A stretch of DNA of 64,000 bases. Source: Pisaster brevispinus. Its lineage: Eukaryota; Echinodermata; Asteroidea; Forcipulatida; Asteriidae. Positions within the stretch are counted from its first letter, which is position 1. Each line of letters begins with the position of its first letter. This document shows positions 12,601 through 24,900 of the stretch, one piece after another. A program made the translations under genes and the position numbers. The stretch is taken from positions 24,932,527-24,996,526 of the forward strand of contig JAMKCF010000004.1 in assembly GCA_023634235.1 (NCBI GenBank), given 5' to 3'. The notes under the pieces were generated by a model. That model had not been told where the DNA came from and did not search any database. It saw only the letters and a program-made list of their open reading frames with translations.

Positions 12601-15600
12601 ACTTGAAAACAGTTTTAAGATCCATCAATTACAAAGAAAAGATGCTAAGCAATTATATCATGTATATTTTGCTTTTATTAATATCTCTTGTTCTTTATGT
12701 TTTTAAACCAAGTCTAAGTTTTACAATAAGCTTTTTCATTTTATTGCTTTTTGAAATCTCAAAATGTTCAAAAGCTGAAGTGCTGTCTCAAACTTTTACG
12801 AAGTCATGTTATCAATAACTTACCAACCTGATATTTCAACTGTCAAAATGTACACCAGCTGATGTTGTGATGTCTCTTAAATTTTCTCGAAGTACATGTT
12901 GACTGTTTTTTACAAAGATACCTTTTTCAAGAAGTGACCAATTACAGAAATGCTGTCTTATCTGACATTTCATTACAATTTCAATGTAGTTTGTCCTCTT
13001 GTTTGCAGATTATTTACTGATTGAAGAGCAGTATCCATAAACAAGAACTTCTTCAACGTTGACTTGAAATGCTATGTATTGGCGGCTGTACATAACTCCC
13101 TTTTCTGAGGTATGTTGAGATAGTTGATTCTTCTTAGTTTATCCAAGCATTTTTTTGACCAGTTGCCAACCTTATGATTGTTAAAATGTGATTAATGGTG
13201 ACATGTATGACTTGATTTTATCTACGTTTCGATTTTGGTCATTTCTTAGACAGGGTTGGCTGCTGCTAGCAAAAGTGATGAAGAGGCCACCCTGAAACAA
13301 GAGAACATCGATGGAGGTATGCCAACATGGATTATGGTGACATCAATGAAGATATTTGCAGAACTGTTGAACCTGATGATTTGTATAACACTCATATTTT
13401 TCCCGAAAACACTGTTATACAATCTCTTAAGTACTTCAAAAGCAGAATGTAGGGTCCCTCACAACTTGCTAACCTAAAATAATTTTCAACTCTCTAAATG
13501 TTTACGAGCTAACTAGGTGCCGTCATATAAATTTCTCAAAGTATGTTTTCCTCAGTCCTTTAAAAAGGCCAAGTACTGTTTCTTCAATTTGATAGTGTAC
13601 CATCTCAAAAAATTTGTCAAAATTCCTGTTGTCCAATTCCTCAAAACTTCCTAAAGTATTGACTTTCAATACATTTGCCAGCACTCAAACTGTTGCAGAG
13701 CTGATTTGTGCCATTTTTCATACTGTCACTCTGCAAGTTTAGCTTCTCAAAATTCACAACCTTACTTTTTAAACTTTTTTTTATGTTCCTTCAAGTCAAT
13801 AGCATAACATCTTAGAATCGTTCATCATGCTCATATCGTCAAAAACTCCAAAAGCTTTCTAACCTTCACAACTTTACTGGCTTCTAAAAATTTTTATACT
13901 CTACATATTCTAAACTTTTGTCAAAACTCCTTTGTCCGGTCCCTCAAACTTTCCAAAGCATCTATTTTTCATGACTTTGCCAACACTCAAATTTTTGCAA
14001 AGCTTATGTTGCTAACTGCAAACTTTATATCGCGCTGAAGGGAAAGTATACAGGATGCTTGGATAGTGCATGATGTGGATGCATTGCACTCATAAACTTG
14101 CAAAGACACACACTTGGTATATGCCCTCTCGCGCTAAAACAATCAAGCATTACTTCCAAAAAGTTTCATGGCACACCCGCTGCACATAATTTAGAAGGGA
14201 CTTAGTAAAGTTGAAAGTAAAGACGACCAAGTTTAAACACTCGGCGTGTAGAAACTATTTGTAATATTATTAGACTCATATTTTTCCCCAAGCCACTGTT
14301 GTGCAATTTGTTATTTTTTCCCAAAGCAGAATGCGGAGTCCCTCAAAACTTGCTGAACTGATTTAATTTGCAACTCGCTAAATGTTCAGGGGCTAGCAAT
14401 GTGCTGTCGAATGAATTTCCTGAAGTCGTTTTTTCCAGTCCCATAAAAACTTGCCCACCAAATGACTTTTTTCTCTGAGATTTGTTTACCAATTAGATGA
14501 TGTGCCATCTCTTAAATTTTGTCAAAAATACTGTTGTCAAATTCCTCAAAACTTGCCAAAGTATTGTTTTTCAATGAATTTGCCAACACTGAAACTGTTG
14601 CAAAGCTGATGTACCAATTTTCAAATTCTCACTATGGAAGTTGTTCAGCTTCTCAAAATTTCCAAACCTAACGTTTTTACAATTTTGATATTGTATATTC
14701 AAGTCAATGTCACATCTTTGATAATTCCTTCATGCTCATGTTGTCAAAATTCCCCCAAACTTTCAAACCCATTGTTGTTCAGTCCCTTAAAACTTAACAA
14801 ACCAGTTTCATTTTCAAATTGGAAATGTTCCTAAGCTTTTGTTCCATAAGTTTTCCAGCTGTTGTTTTGTTCCTGAAAAACTTCCCTACCCTTTAGAGCT
14901 TTGCAAAATAATGCTTTCTAAACTTTTGGATTCGTCTCAAGCTGATGTTGTGTCTTCTTTGAGTTTACCCAAGCACATTTGTTGAGGTTTGTTCAAAACG
15001 TTGCCAACCTTATGATTTTTAATATGTGATTAATGATGACTTGATTTCTCCTATGTTGCGATGTTGGTCATTTCTTAGACAGGGTTGGTGCACAGATGAT
15101 GAAAGCATGCCACCCTGAAACAAGAGAACATCGGTGGAGGTACGCCAACATGGATTATGGTGAAATCTATGAAGGTATTTGCAGAACTTTAGAACATAAT
15201 TATTTGTATAACACTCATATTTTCCCCCAAGCCACTGATGTGTAATCTTTTTATTTTTCCCAAAGGAGAACGTGGAGTCCCTAAAAACTTGCTAACCTGA
15301 TTTAATTTTCAACTCACTAAATGTTCACAAGCTCACGTCTTAAAAATTTCCTGAAGTGTTTTCTCCAGTCTTTTAAAAACTTGCCAACCAAACGATTTTT
15401 TTCCACCGAGATTTGTTCTCAAATTGATGTGCCGTCTCTTAAATTTTGTCAAAACTCCTGTTGTCCAATCTCTCAAAACTTCCCAAAGTATTGGTTTTCA
15501 ATGAATTTGCCAACTCTAAAATTGTTGCAAAGCTGATGTTTTTGCCATTTTTTGAATTCTCACTGTGAAAACTGTTCAGCTTCTCCAAATTTAGCAACCT

Positions 15601-17404
15601 TACGCTTTTTCAATTGTTATATTCCCTCAAATCAATGTCATAACACCTTCAGAAATTTTTTTATGCTGTTGTCAACAGTTGTCAAAAATATTTCAAACCT
15701 AACTTGTTCAGTTCTTAAGAATGTACAAAACCTGTTTTTTCTTTAAACTGGTAATGTTCCTCGGCCCATGTTATGCTTGCTCTATAAGTTTCCAAGCTCA
15801 TGTTGGGTTCTTCCTCGAAAAATTGTCTTCCCTCCAAAGCTTTTCAACAATGCTATATAATCTTTCAGATTGTTCTCAAGCTGATGTTGTGTCTTTAAGT
15901 TTACCCAAGCACATTTGTTGAGCTTTGTTCAAGACGTTGCAAACCTTATGATTTTTATGATGTGATTAATGACGACATGTATGACTTGATTTCTTCTAGG
16001 TTGCCATGTTTGTCGTTTCTGAGACAGGGTTGGTTACTGCTAGCACAGATGGAAGATGCCAACCTGAAACGAGAACATCGGTGGAGGTACGCCAACGTGT
16101 GAAATCAGTGAAGATATTTGCTGAACGTTTGGACCTCGATATTGGTGAGCTGCCAAACAGTGAGCCTATGTAATGACAATTTCCACCCATCTGTTTGCAG
16201 AAATAATTCGGAATTCAAAAAGAAATGTTGAAGTTTGTTTTACAATGTTGAACATTGTGCCCTCGGGACTTTATAAAAAAGTTAAGGCTAAACGTTGGAT
16301 GTTTTAGAACTAAATTTGAACAATAACACAACAGACAAGCAGAAATTGTTTAAACAAAAACCAAACTCTATGTAACTGATTCAAGTTGAACGAGCTAAAA
16401 CATTGAAAAACTTAAATGGTCATAACTCCTTATTGCAATGATGTACTAACTTGAATTTGAATCAAATATTGCTTCTTACTTGTAGATTCATATGAAAAAA
16501 TAAAATTCGAAGAGTTTATCATTGGTTACAGTTGAATGAGCTAAAACAATGAAAACCTTTAATGGTTATAACTTCTTATGCATCTAGTCATTGGTATTCT
16601 ATCTGGTGATCGGCAGCTCGCCATGGCAGCTTCGCTGTTCTAGTTTATAAAGCTCTCATTTTTTCCCCAAGCCACTGTTGTGCAATGGAGTCCCTCAAAA
16701 CTTGCTAACCTTATTTTATTTTCAACTCGTTTAATGTTCAGGAGCCAAGTATGTGCCCTCTTATGAATTTCCAGAAGTACATTTTTCCAGTCCTTTAAAA
16801 AACTTGCCAACCAAATGACCTTTTTCTGAGATTTTTTTTCCAATTTGAAAATGAGCCGCTCTTAAACTTTGTCAAAACTTTGTTCGATCCCCAAAAACTT
16901 CCCAAAGTATTGATTTTAAATGAATTTGCCAATTCTCACATTGTGGCAAAGCTGATGTGCCACTTTTCAAATTCTCACTGCAAGTTGTTCAGCTTTTTTC
17001 AATTTTTATCTTTTTCCTTCAAGTCAATGACAAAACATGTTCGAAAATTTCTTCTTACTCATGTTGTCAGAAGTTCCAAAGACTTTCAATCCCAATTGTA
17101 GTCCAATCCTCTAACATTTTACAAACCTGTTTATTTTCAAACTGGTAATGTCCCTTAGCCTATGTTTTGATCGCTCTTTAAGTTTCCCAGTTTATGTTGT
17201 GTTGTTCCTGAACAATTTCCCTACCTCCAAAGCTTTTCGTCATGTTTTCTAGTTGTTTCTTTACTTTTGGATTGTTTTCAAGCTGATCTTGTGTCTTCCT
17301 TAGGTATATACCAAAGCACATGTGTTGAGCTTTGTTAAAACAAATTCCAACTTATGCCAAGCTGGGAAAAAAGAACATCGGTGAAGGTACGCTAACATGA
17401 GTTG
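12600..17404 (+). repeat. Array of four diverged units, each with exon-like module B
   Basis: Units of roughly 1-1.8 kb share the order: degenerate short repeats, CTGATGTTGTGTCTTC, CCCAAGCACATTTGTTGAG, TTGCCAACCTTATGATT, ATTAATGATGAC, then a pyrimidine-rich stretch ending in TTTCTTAG or TTTCTGAG, then ACAGGGTTGG, ACAAGAGAACATCG and GGAGGTAYGCC. The exon-like B segments lie at about 13250-13320, 15075-15145, 16020-16090 and (reduced) 17360-17395. Copy 1 reads ASKSDEEATLKQENIDG. The minus-strand copies at 31.5 and 37.0 kb can be read as KERENIGED in the matching place. A second module A copy, with a stop, is at 12985-13130. The layout suggests tandem duplication of part of an unknown gene, now decayed. 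Confidence 0.55.
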
Positions 17405-17545
17405 TGGTTAAACTTCCCTTGTGGTTACACTTAAACCTGTGAGTATGAAAACATTTTCCTGAACAATTACGCCACATGCACAACATGGAATGGAAAACAT
17501 GCTGGCCCAGCCTAACGATCCTGCGTGCAACCCTATATCACATCT
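17405..17545 (-). repeat. Left boundary repeat of the satellite block
   Basis: Read on the minus strand it contains AAATAGATGTGAT, CGTTAGGCTGGGCCAG, CCATGTTGTGCATGTGG and CCACAAGGGAAG. The same words occur in the same order on the plus strand at 27838-27990. The two copies are about 80 percent alike over roughly 140 bp and point away from each other. They mark the edges of the compound satellite and show that it lies in the middle of an inverted duplication. Confidence 0.9.
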
Positions 17546-18523
17546 ATTTGACTCTCCCAAGTTTCCCAAACCTCTATCCAACTTCCCTCCCCACCTCCAT
17601 CCACCTTTCCTCCGAACCTCAATCCACCTTCCCCCTCAACTCCACTCACCAAGCCATTTCCCAATTTCCCACCCAAACCTGCAACCACCTGTCATCCCCC
17701 CTCCCCACCTTCCGTCCCCCTCTCCCCTCTTACCTCTGCCACTTCCCTCCCAAACCTCCATATTTCCCCACCTCCATCCACCTTTTCTCCCGACCTTCAT
17801 CCAACTTCCCTCCCCACCTCCATCACCTTCCCTCCAAAACCTCCATCACATTCCCTCCCACCTCACCTCACCTCCCTATCACCCATTTTCCCACCCAAAC
17901 CTGCAACCACCTCTCATCCCCCTCCGTCCCCCTCTCCCCTCCCACCTTCCCTTCCAAACATCCATATTTCCCCACCTTCATCCACCTTCCCTCCCGACCT
18001 TCATTCACCTTCCCTCCATCACCTTCCTCCAAAACCTCCACCCACCTTCCCACCCAAACCTCCACCCACCTTCCCTCCCCATCTCCCAGATGAGAGGTGG
18101 TTCACCTTCCCTCCACTCCCAACCTCCTTCCCTCCCAAACCTCTATCAATCACCTTCCCTCCCCACCTCCACTCCAAACCTCCAAGCACCTTCCCACCTC
18201 CACCCACCTAACCTCCCCATCTCCCACCTTCCCTCCCAGACTTCGATCCACCTTCCCTCCCAACTTCCCTCCAAAACATTGATTCACCTTCCCCCACCTC
18301 CCAAACCTCCATCCACCTTCCCTCCCACCTAACCTCTCCAATATTCCCTCCACCACCTTCCCTCCCCACTTTCCCTCCCCACTTTCCCTCCCCACTTTCC
18401 CTCCCCACCTTTCTCCCCATCTCACCTCCCCATCTCCCCATCTCCCCTTTACCATCTTCCCACCTTCCCTCCCTCTCTCCCACTTTCCCTCCCCTCCAAC
18501 CCCTCTCTGCTCCCATCCCTCTC
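17546..18523. repeat. C-rich pyrimidine minisatellite
   Basis: Degenerate repeats of about 20-25 bp built from CCACCTTCCCTCCCAACCTC. Near 18345-18410 they become a cleaner run of CCACTTTCCCTCC. The plus strand is almost free of G. Long frames across it encode only Pro/Ser/Leu/His-rich peptides on the plus strand and Gly/Arg/Glu-rich peptides on the minus strand, as expected from composition. These are not genes. The purine strand could form triplex or G-quadruplex structures. Confidence 0.9.
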
Positions 18524-18661
18524 CGGACGGGGGACGGGGGGACGGGGGACGGGGGGACGGGGGACGGGGGACGGGGGACGGGGGACGGGGGACGGGGGAC
18601 GGGGGACGGGGACGGGGGACGGGGGACGGGGGACGGGGGACGGGGGACGGGGGACGGGGGA
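18524..18661 (+). repeat. (GGGGGAC)n heptamer array
   Basis: About 20 copies of GGGGGAC, with occasional G4 or G6 runs near the start and at about 18606. Runs of five G separated by AC are an ideal intramolecular G-quadruplex arrangement with 2-nt loops. The strand switches abruptly here from C-rich (left) to G-rich. Confidence 0.95.
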
Positions 18662-18776
18662 CGGGAGACGGGAGACGGGAGACGGGAGACGGGAGACGGG
18701 AGACGTGAGACGGGAGACGGGAGACGGGAGACGGGAGACGGGAGACGGGAGACGGGAGACGGGAGACGGGAGACGG
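18662..18776 (+). repeat. (GGGAGAC)n heptamer array
   Basis: About 16 copies of GGGAGAC follow in the same 7-bp phase. They differ from the preceding unit by one G to A change. A single variant unit, GTGAGAC, is present near 18705. The array probably arose by spread of one mutated GGGGGAC unit. Confidence 0.95.
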
Positions 18777-18936
18777 CCTTTAAAAAAATTATTTTTTAAT
18801 TTTTTTCTTTCTATTTTTTATTTTCTCTCTTTTCATCTTTTCTTTCTTTTCTTTTTAATCTTTTTTCTTTCTATTCAATTTTTCTTTTCTTTCTTTCCTT
18901 CTTCCAAAAATGTCCTTTTTAATCGATAACCAGAAA
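18777..18936. repeat. T/C-rich low-complexity spacer
   Basis: A short AT-rich start is followed by TTTCTTTC-type polypyrimidine DNA to about 18906, then about 30 bp of unique sequence (TCCTTTTTAATCGATAACCA) that leads into the 11-mer array. Confidence 0.85.
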
Positions 18937-21900
18937 CTTGGGAAAAACTTGGGAAAAACTTGGGAAAAACTTGGGAAAAACTTGGGAAAAACTTGGGAAA
19001 AACTTGGGAAAAACTTGGGAAAAACTTGGGAAAAACTTGGGAAAAACTTGGGAAAAACTTGGGAAAAACTTGGGAAAAACTTGGGAAAAACTTGGGAAAA
19101 ACTTGGGAAAAACTTGGGAAAAACTTGGGAAAAACTTGGGAAAAACTTGGGAAAAACTTGGGAAAAACTTGGGAAAAACTTGGGAAAAACTTGGGAAAAA
19201 CTTGGGAAAAACTTGGGAAAAACTTGGGAAAAACTTGGGAAAAACTTGGGAAAAACTTGGGAAAAACTTGGGAAAAACTTGGGAAAAACTTGGGAAAAAC
19301 TTGGGAAAAACTTGGGAAAAACTTGGGAAAAACTTGGGAAAAACTTGGGAAAAACTTGGGAAAAACTTGGGAAAAACTTGGGAAAAACTTGGGAAAAACT
19401 TGGGAAAAACTTGGGAAAAACTTGGGAAAAACTTGGGAAAAACTTGGGAAAAACTTGGGAAAAACTTGGGAAAAACTTGGGAAAAACTTGGGAAAAACTT
19501 GGGAAAAACTTGGGAAAAACTTGGGAAAAACTTGGGAAAAACTTGGGAAAAACTTGGGAAAAACTTGGGAAAAACTTGGGAAAAACTTGGGAAAAACTTG
19601 GGAAAAACTTGGGAAAAACTTGGGAAAAACTTGGGAAAAACTTGGGAAAAACTTGGGAAAAACTTGGGAAAAACTTGGGAAAAACTTGGGAAAAACTTGG
19701 GAAAAACTTGGGAAAAACTTGGGAAAAACTTGGGAAAAACTTGGGAAAAACTTGGGAAAAACTTGGGAAAAACTTGGGAAAAACTTGGGAAAAACTTGGG
19801 AAAAACTTGGGAAAAACTTGGGAAAAACTTGGGAAAAACTTGGGAAAAACTTGGGAAAAACTTGGGAAAAACTTGGGAAAAACTTGGGAAAAACTTGGGA
19901 AAAACTTGGGAAAAACTTGGGAAAAACTTGGGAAAAACTTGGGAAAAACTTGGGAAAAACTTGGGAAAAACTTGGGAAAAACTTGGGAAAAACTTGGGAA
20001 AAACTTGGGAAAAACTTGGGAAAAACTTGGGAAAAACTTGGGAAAAACTTGGGAAAAACTTGGGAAAAACTTGGGAAAAACTTGGGAAAAACTTGGGAAA
20101 AACTTGGGAAAAACTTGGGAAAAACTTGGGAAAAACTTGGGAAAAACTTGGGAAAAACTTGGGAAAAACTTGGGAAAAACTTGGGAAAAACTTGGGAAAA
20201 ACTTGGGAAAAACTTGGGAAAAACTTGGGAAAAACTTGGGAAAAACTTGGGAAAAACTTGGGAAAAACTTGGGAAAAACTTGGGAAAAACTTGGGAAAAA
20301 CTTGGGAAAAACTTGGGAAAAACTTGGGAAAAACTTGGGAAAAACTTGGGAAAAACTTGGGAAAAACTTGGGAAAAACTTGGGAAAAACTTGGGAAAAAC
20401 TTGGGAAAAACTTGGGAAAAACTTGGGAAAAACTTGGGAAAAACTTGGGAAAAACTTGGGAAAAACTTGGGAAAAACTTGGGAAAAACTTGGGAAAAACT
20501 TGGGAAAAACTTGGGAAAAACTTGGGAAAAACTTGGGAAAAACTTGGGAAAAACTTGGGAAAAACTTGGGAAAAACTTGGGAAAAACTTGGGAAAAACTT
20601 GGGAAAAACTTGGGAAAAACTTGGGAAAAACTTGGGAAAAACTTGGGAAAAACTTGGGAAAAACTTGGGAAAAACTTGGGAAAAACTTGGGAAAAACTTG
20701 GGAAAAACTTGGGAAAAACTTGGGAAAAACTTGGGAAAAACTTGGGAAAAACTTGGGAAAAACTTGGGAAAAACTTGGGAAAAACTTGGGAAAAACTTGG
20801 GAAAAACTTGGGAAAAACTTGGGAAAAACTTGGGAAAAACTTGGGAAAAACTTGGGAAAAACTTGGGAAAAACTTGGGAAAAACTTGGGAAAAACTTGGG
20901 AAAAACTTGGGAAAAACTTGGGAAAAACTTGGGAAAAACTTGGGAAAAACTTGGGAAAAACTTGGGAAAAACTTGGGAAAAACTTGGGAAAAACTTGGGA
21001 AAAACTTGGGAAAAACTTGGGAAAAACTTGGGAAAAACTTGGGAAAAACTTGGGAAAAACTTGGGAAAAACTTGGGAAAAACTTGGGAAAAACTTGGGAA
21101 AAACTTGGGAAAAACTTGGGAAAAACTTGGGAAAAACTTGGGAAAAACTTGGGAAAAACTTGGGAAAAACTTGGGAAAAACTTGGGAAAAACTTGGGAAA
21201 AACTTGGGAAAAACTTGGGAAAAACTTGGGAAAAACTTGGGAAAAACTTGGGAAAAACTTGGGAAAAACTTGGGAAAAACTTGGGAAAAACTTGGGAAAA
21301 ACTTGGGAAAAACTTGGGAAAAACTTGGGAAAAACTTGGGAAAAACTTGGGAAAAACTTGGGAAAAACTTGGGAAAAACTTGGGAAAAACTTGGGAAAAA
21401 CTTGGGAAAAACTTGGGAAAAACTTGGGAAAAACTTGGGAAAAACTTGGGAAAAACTTGGGAAAAACTTGGGAAAAACTTGGGAAAAACTTGGGAAAAAC
21501 TTGGGAAAAACTTGGGAAAAACTTGGGAAAAACTTGGGAAAAACTTGGGAAAAACTTGGGAAAAACTTGGGAAAAACTTGGGAAAAACTTGGGAAAAACT
21601 TGGGAAAAACTTGGGAAAAACTTGGGAAAAACTTGGGAAAAACTTGGGAAAAACTTGGGAAAAACTTGGGAAAAACTTGGGAAAAACTTGGGAAAAACTT
21701 GGGAAAAACTTGGGAAAAACTTGGGAAAAACTTGGGAAAAACTTGGGAAAAACTTGGGAAAAACTTGGGAAAAACTTGGGAAAAACTTGGGAAAAACTTG
21801 GGAAAAACTTGGGAAAAACTTGGGAAAAACTTGGGAAAAACTTGGGAAAAACTTGGGAAAAACTTGGGAAAAACTTGGGAAAAACTTGGGAAAAACTTGG

Positions 21901-24900
21901 GAAAAACTTGGGAAAAACTTGGGAAAAACTTGGGAAAAACTTGGGAAAAACTTGGGAAAAACTTGGGAAAAACTTGGGAAAAACTTGGGAAAAACTTGGG
22001 AAAAACTTGGGAAAAACTTGGGAAAAACTTGGGAAAAACTTGGGAAAAACTTGGGAAAAACTTGGGAAAAACTTGGGAAAAACTTGGGAAAAACTTGGGA
22101 AAAAACTTGGGAAAAACTTGGGAAAAACTTGGGAAAAACTTGGGAAAAACTTGGGAAAAACTTGGGAAAAACTTGGGAAAAACTTGGGAAAAACTTGGGA
22201 AAAACTTGGGAAAAACTTGGGAAAAACTTGGGAAAAACTTGGGAAAAACTTGGGAAAAACTTGGGAAAAACTTGGGAAAAACTTGGGAAAAACTTGGGAA
22301 AAACTTGGGAAAAACTTGGGAAAAACTTGGGAAAAACTTGGGAAAAACTTGGGAAAAACTTGGGAAAAACTTGGGAAAAACTTGGGAAAAACTTGGGAAA
22401 AACTTGGGAAAAACTTGGGAAAAACTTGGGAAAAACTTGGGAAAAACTTGGGAAAAACTTGGGAAAAACTTGGGAAAAACTTGGGAAAAACTTGGGAAAA
22501 ACTTGGGAAAAACTTGGGAAAAACTTGGGAAAAACTTGGGAAAAACTTGGGAAAAACTTGGGAAAAACTTGGGAAAAACTTGGGAAAAACTTGGGAAAAA
22601 CTTGGGAAAAACTTGGGAAAAACTTGGGAAAAACTTGGGAAAAACTTGGGAAAAACTTGGGAAAAACTTGGGAAAAACTTGGGAAAAACTTGGGAAAAAC
22701 TTGGGAAAAACTTGGGAAAAACTTGGGAAAAACTTGGGAAAAACTTGGGAAAAACTTGGGAAAAACTTGGGAAAAACTTGGGAAAAACTTGGGAAAAACT
22801 TGGGAAAAACTTGGGAAAAACTTGGGAAAAACTTGGGAAAAACTTGGGAAAAACTTGGGAAAAACTTGGGAAAAACTTGGGAAAAACTTGGGAAAAACTT
22901 GGGAAAAACTTGGGAAAAACTTGGGAAAAACTTGGGAAAAACTTGGGAAAAACTTGGGAAAAACTTGGGAAAAACTTGGGAAAAACTTGGGAAAAACTTG
23001 GGAAAAACTTGGGAAAAACTTGGGAAAAACTTGGGAAAAACTTGGGAAAAACTTGGGAAAAACTTGGGAAAAACTTGGGAAAAACTTGGGAAAAACTTGG
23101 GAAAAACTTGGGAAAAACTTGGGAAAAACTTGGGAAAAACTTGGGAAAAACTTGGGAAAAACTTGGGAAAAACTTGGGAAAAACTTGGGAAAAACTTGGG
23201 AAAAACTTGGGAAAAACTTGGGAAAAACTTGGGAAAAACTTGGGAAAAACTTGGGAAAAACTTGGGAAAAACTTGGGAAAAACTTGGGAAAAACTTGGGA
23301 AAAACTTGGGAAAAACTTGGGAAAAACTTGGGAAAAACTTGGGAAAAACTTGGGAAAAACTTGGGAAAAACTTGGGAAAAACTTGGGAAAAACTTGGGAA
23401 AAACTTGGGAAAAACTTGGGAAAAACTTGGGAAAAACTTGGGAAAAACTTGGGAAAAACTTGGGAAAAACTTGGGAAAAACTTGGGAAAAACTTGGGAAA
23501 AACTTGGGAAAAACTTGGGAAAAACTTGGGAAAAACTTGGGAAAAACTTGGGAAAAACTTGGGAAAAACTTGGGAAAAACTTGGGAAAAACTTGGGAAAA
23601 ACTTGGGAAAAACTTGGGAAAAACTTGGGAAAAACTTGGGAAAAACTTGGGAAAAACTTGGGAAAAACTTGGGAAAAACTTGGGAAAAACTTGGGAAAAA
23701 CTTGGGAAAAACTTGGGAAAAACTTGGGAAAAACTTGGGAAAAAACTTGGGAAAAACTTGGGAAAAACTTGGGAAAAACTTGGGAAAAACTTGGGAAAAA
23801 CTTGGGAAAAACTTGGGAAAAACTTGGGAAAAACTTGGGAAAAACTTGGGAAAAACTTGGGAAAAACTTGGGAAAAACTTGGGAAAAACTTGGGAAAAAC
23901 TTGGGAAAAACTTGGGAAAAACTTGGGAAAAACTTGGGAAAAACTTGGGAAAAACTTGGGAAAAACTTGGGAAAAACTTGGGAAAAACTTGGGAAAAACT
24001 TGGGAAAAACTTGGGAAAAACTTGGGAAAAACTTGGGAAAAACTTGGGAAAAACTTGGGAAAAACTTGGGAAAAACTTGGGAAAAACTTGGGAAAAACTT
24101 GGGAAAAACTTGGGAAAAACTTGGGAAAAACTTGGGAAAAACTTGGGAAAAACTTGGGAAAAACTTGGGAAAAACTTGGGAAAAAAACTTGGGAAAAACT
24201 TGGGAAAAACTTGGGAAAAACTTGGGAAAAACTTGGGAAAAACTTGGGAAAAACTTGGGAAAAACTTGGGAAAAACTTGGGAAAAACTTGGGAAAAACTT
24301 GGGAAAAACTTGGGAAAAACTTGGGAAAAACTTGGGAAAAACTTGGGAAAAACTTGGGAAAAACTTGGGAAAAACTTGGGAAAAACTTGGGAAAAACTTG
24401 GGAAAAACTTGGGAAAAACTTGGGAAAAACTTGGGAAAAACTTGGGAAAAACTTGGGAAAAACTTGGGAAAAACTTGGGAAAAACTTGGGAAAAACTTGG
24501 GAAAAACTTGGGAAAAACTTGGGAAAAACTTGGGAAAAACTTGGGAAAAACTTGGGAAAAACTTGGGAAAAACTTGGGAAAAACTTGGGAAAAACTTGGG
24601 AAAAACTTGGGAAAAACTTGGGAAAAACTTGGGAAAAACTTGGGAAAAACTTGGGAAAAACTTGGGAAAAACTTGGGAAAAACTTGGGAAAAACTTGGGA
24701 AAAACTTGGGAAAAACTTGGGAAAAACTTGGGAAAAACTTGGGAAAAACTTGGGAAAAACTTGGGAAAAACTTGGGAAAAACTTGGGAAAAACTTGGGAA
24801 AAACTTGGGAAAAACTTGGGAAAAACTTGGGAAAAACTTGGGAAAAACTTGGGAAAAACTTGGGAAAAACTTGGGAAAAACTTGGGAAAAACTTGGGAAA

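Noticed and set aside
17476..18516. Pro/Ser/His-rich plus frames and Gly/Arg/Glu-rich minus frames
   Set aside because: Translations of the C-rich minisatellite. Both strands and several frames are open together, and there is no start context or domain.
18524..18776. G-rich heptamers as a telomere
   Set aside because: Animal telomeres are TTAGGG-type. GGGGGAC and GGGAGAC lack the T/A part, and the arrays are internal and short.
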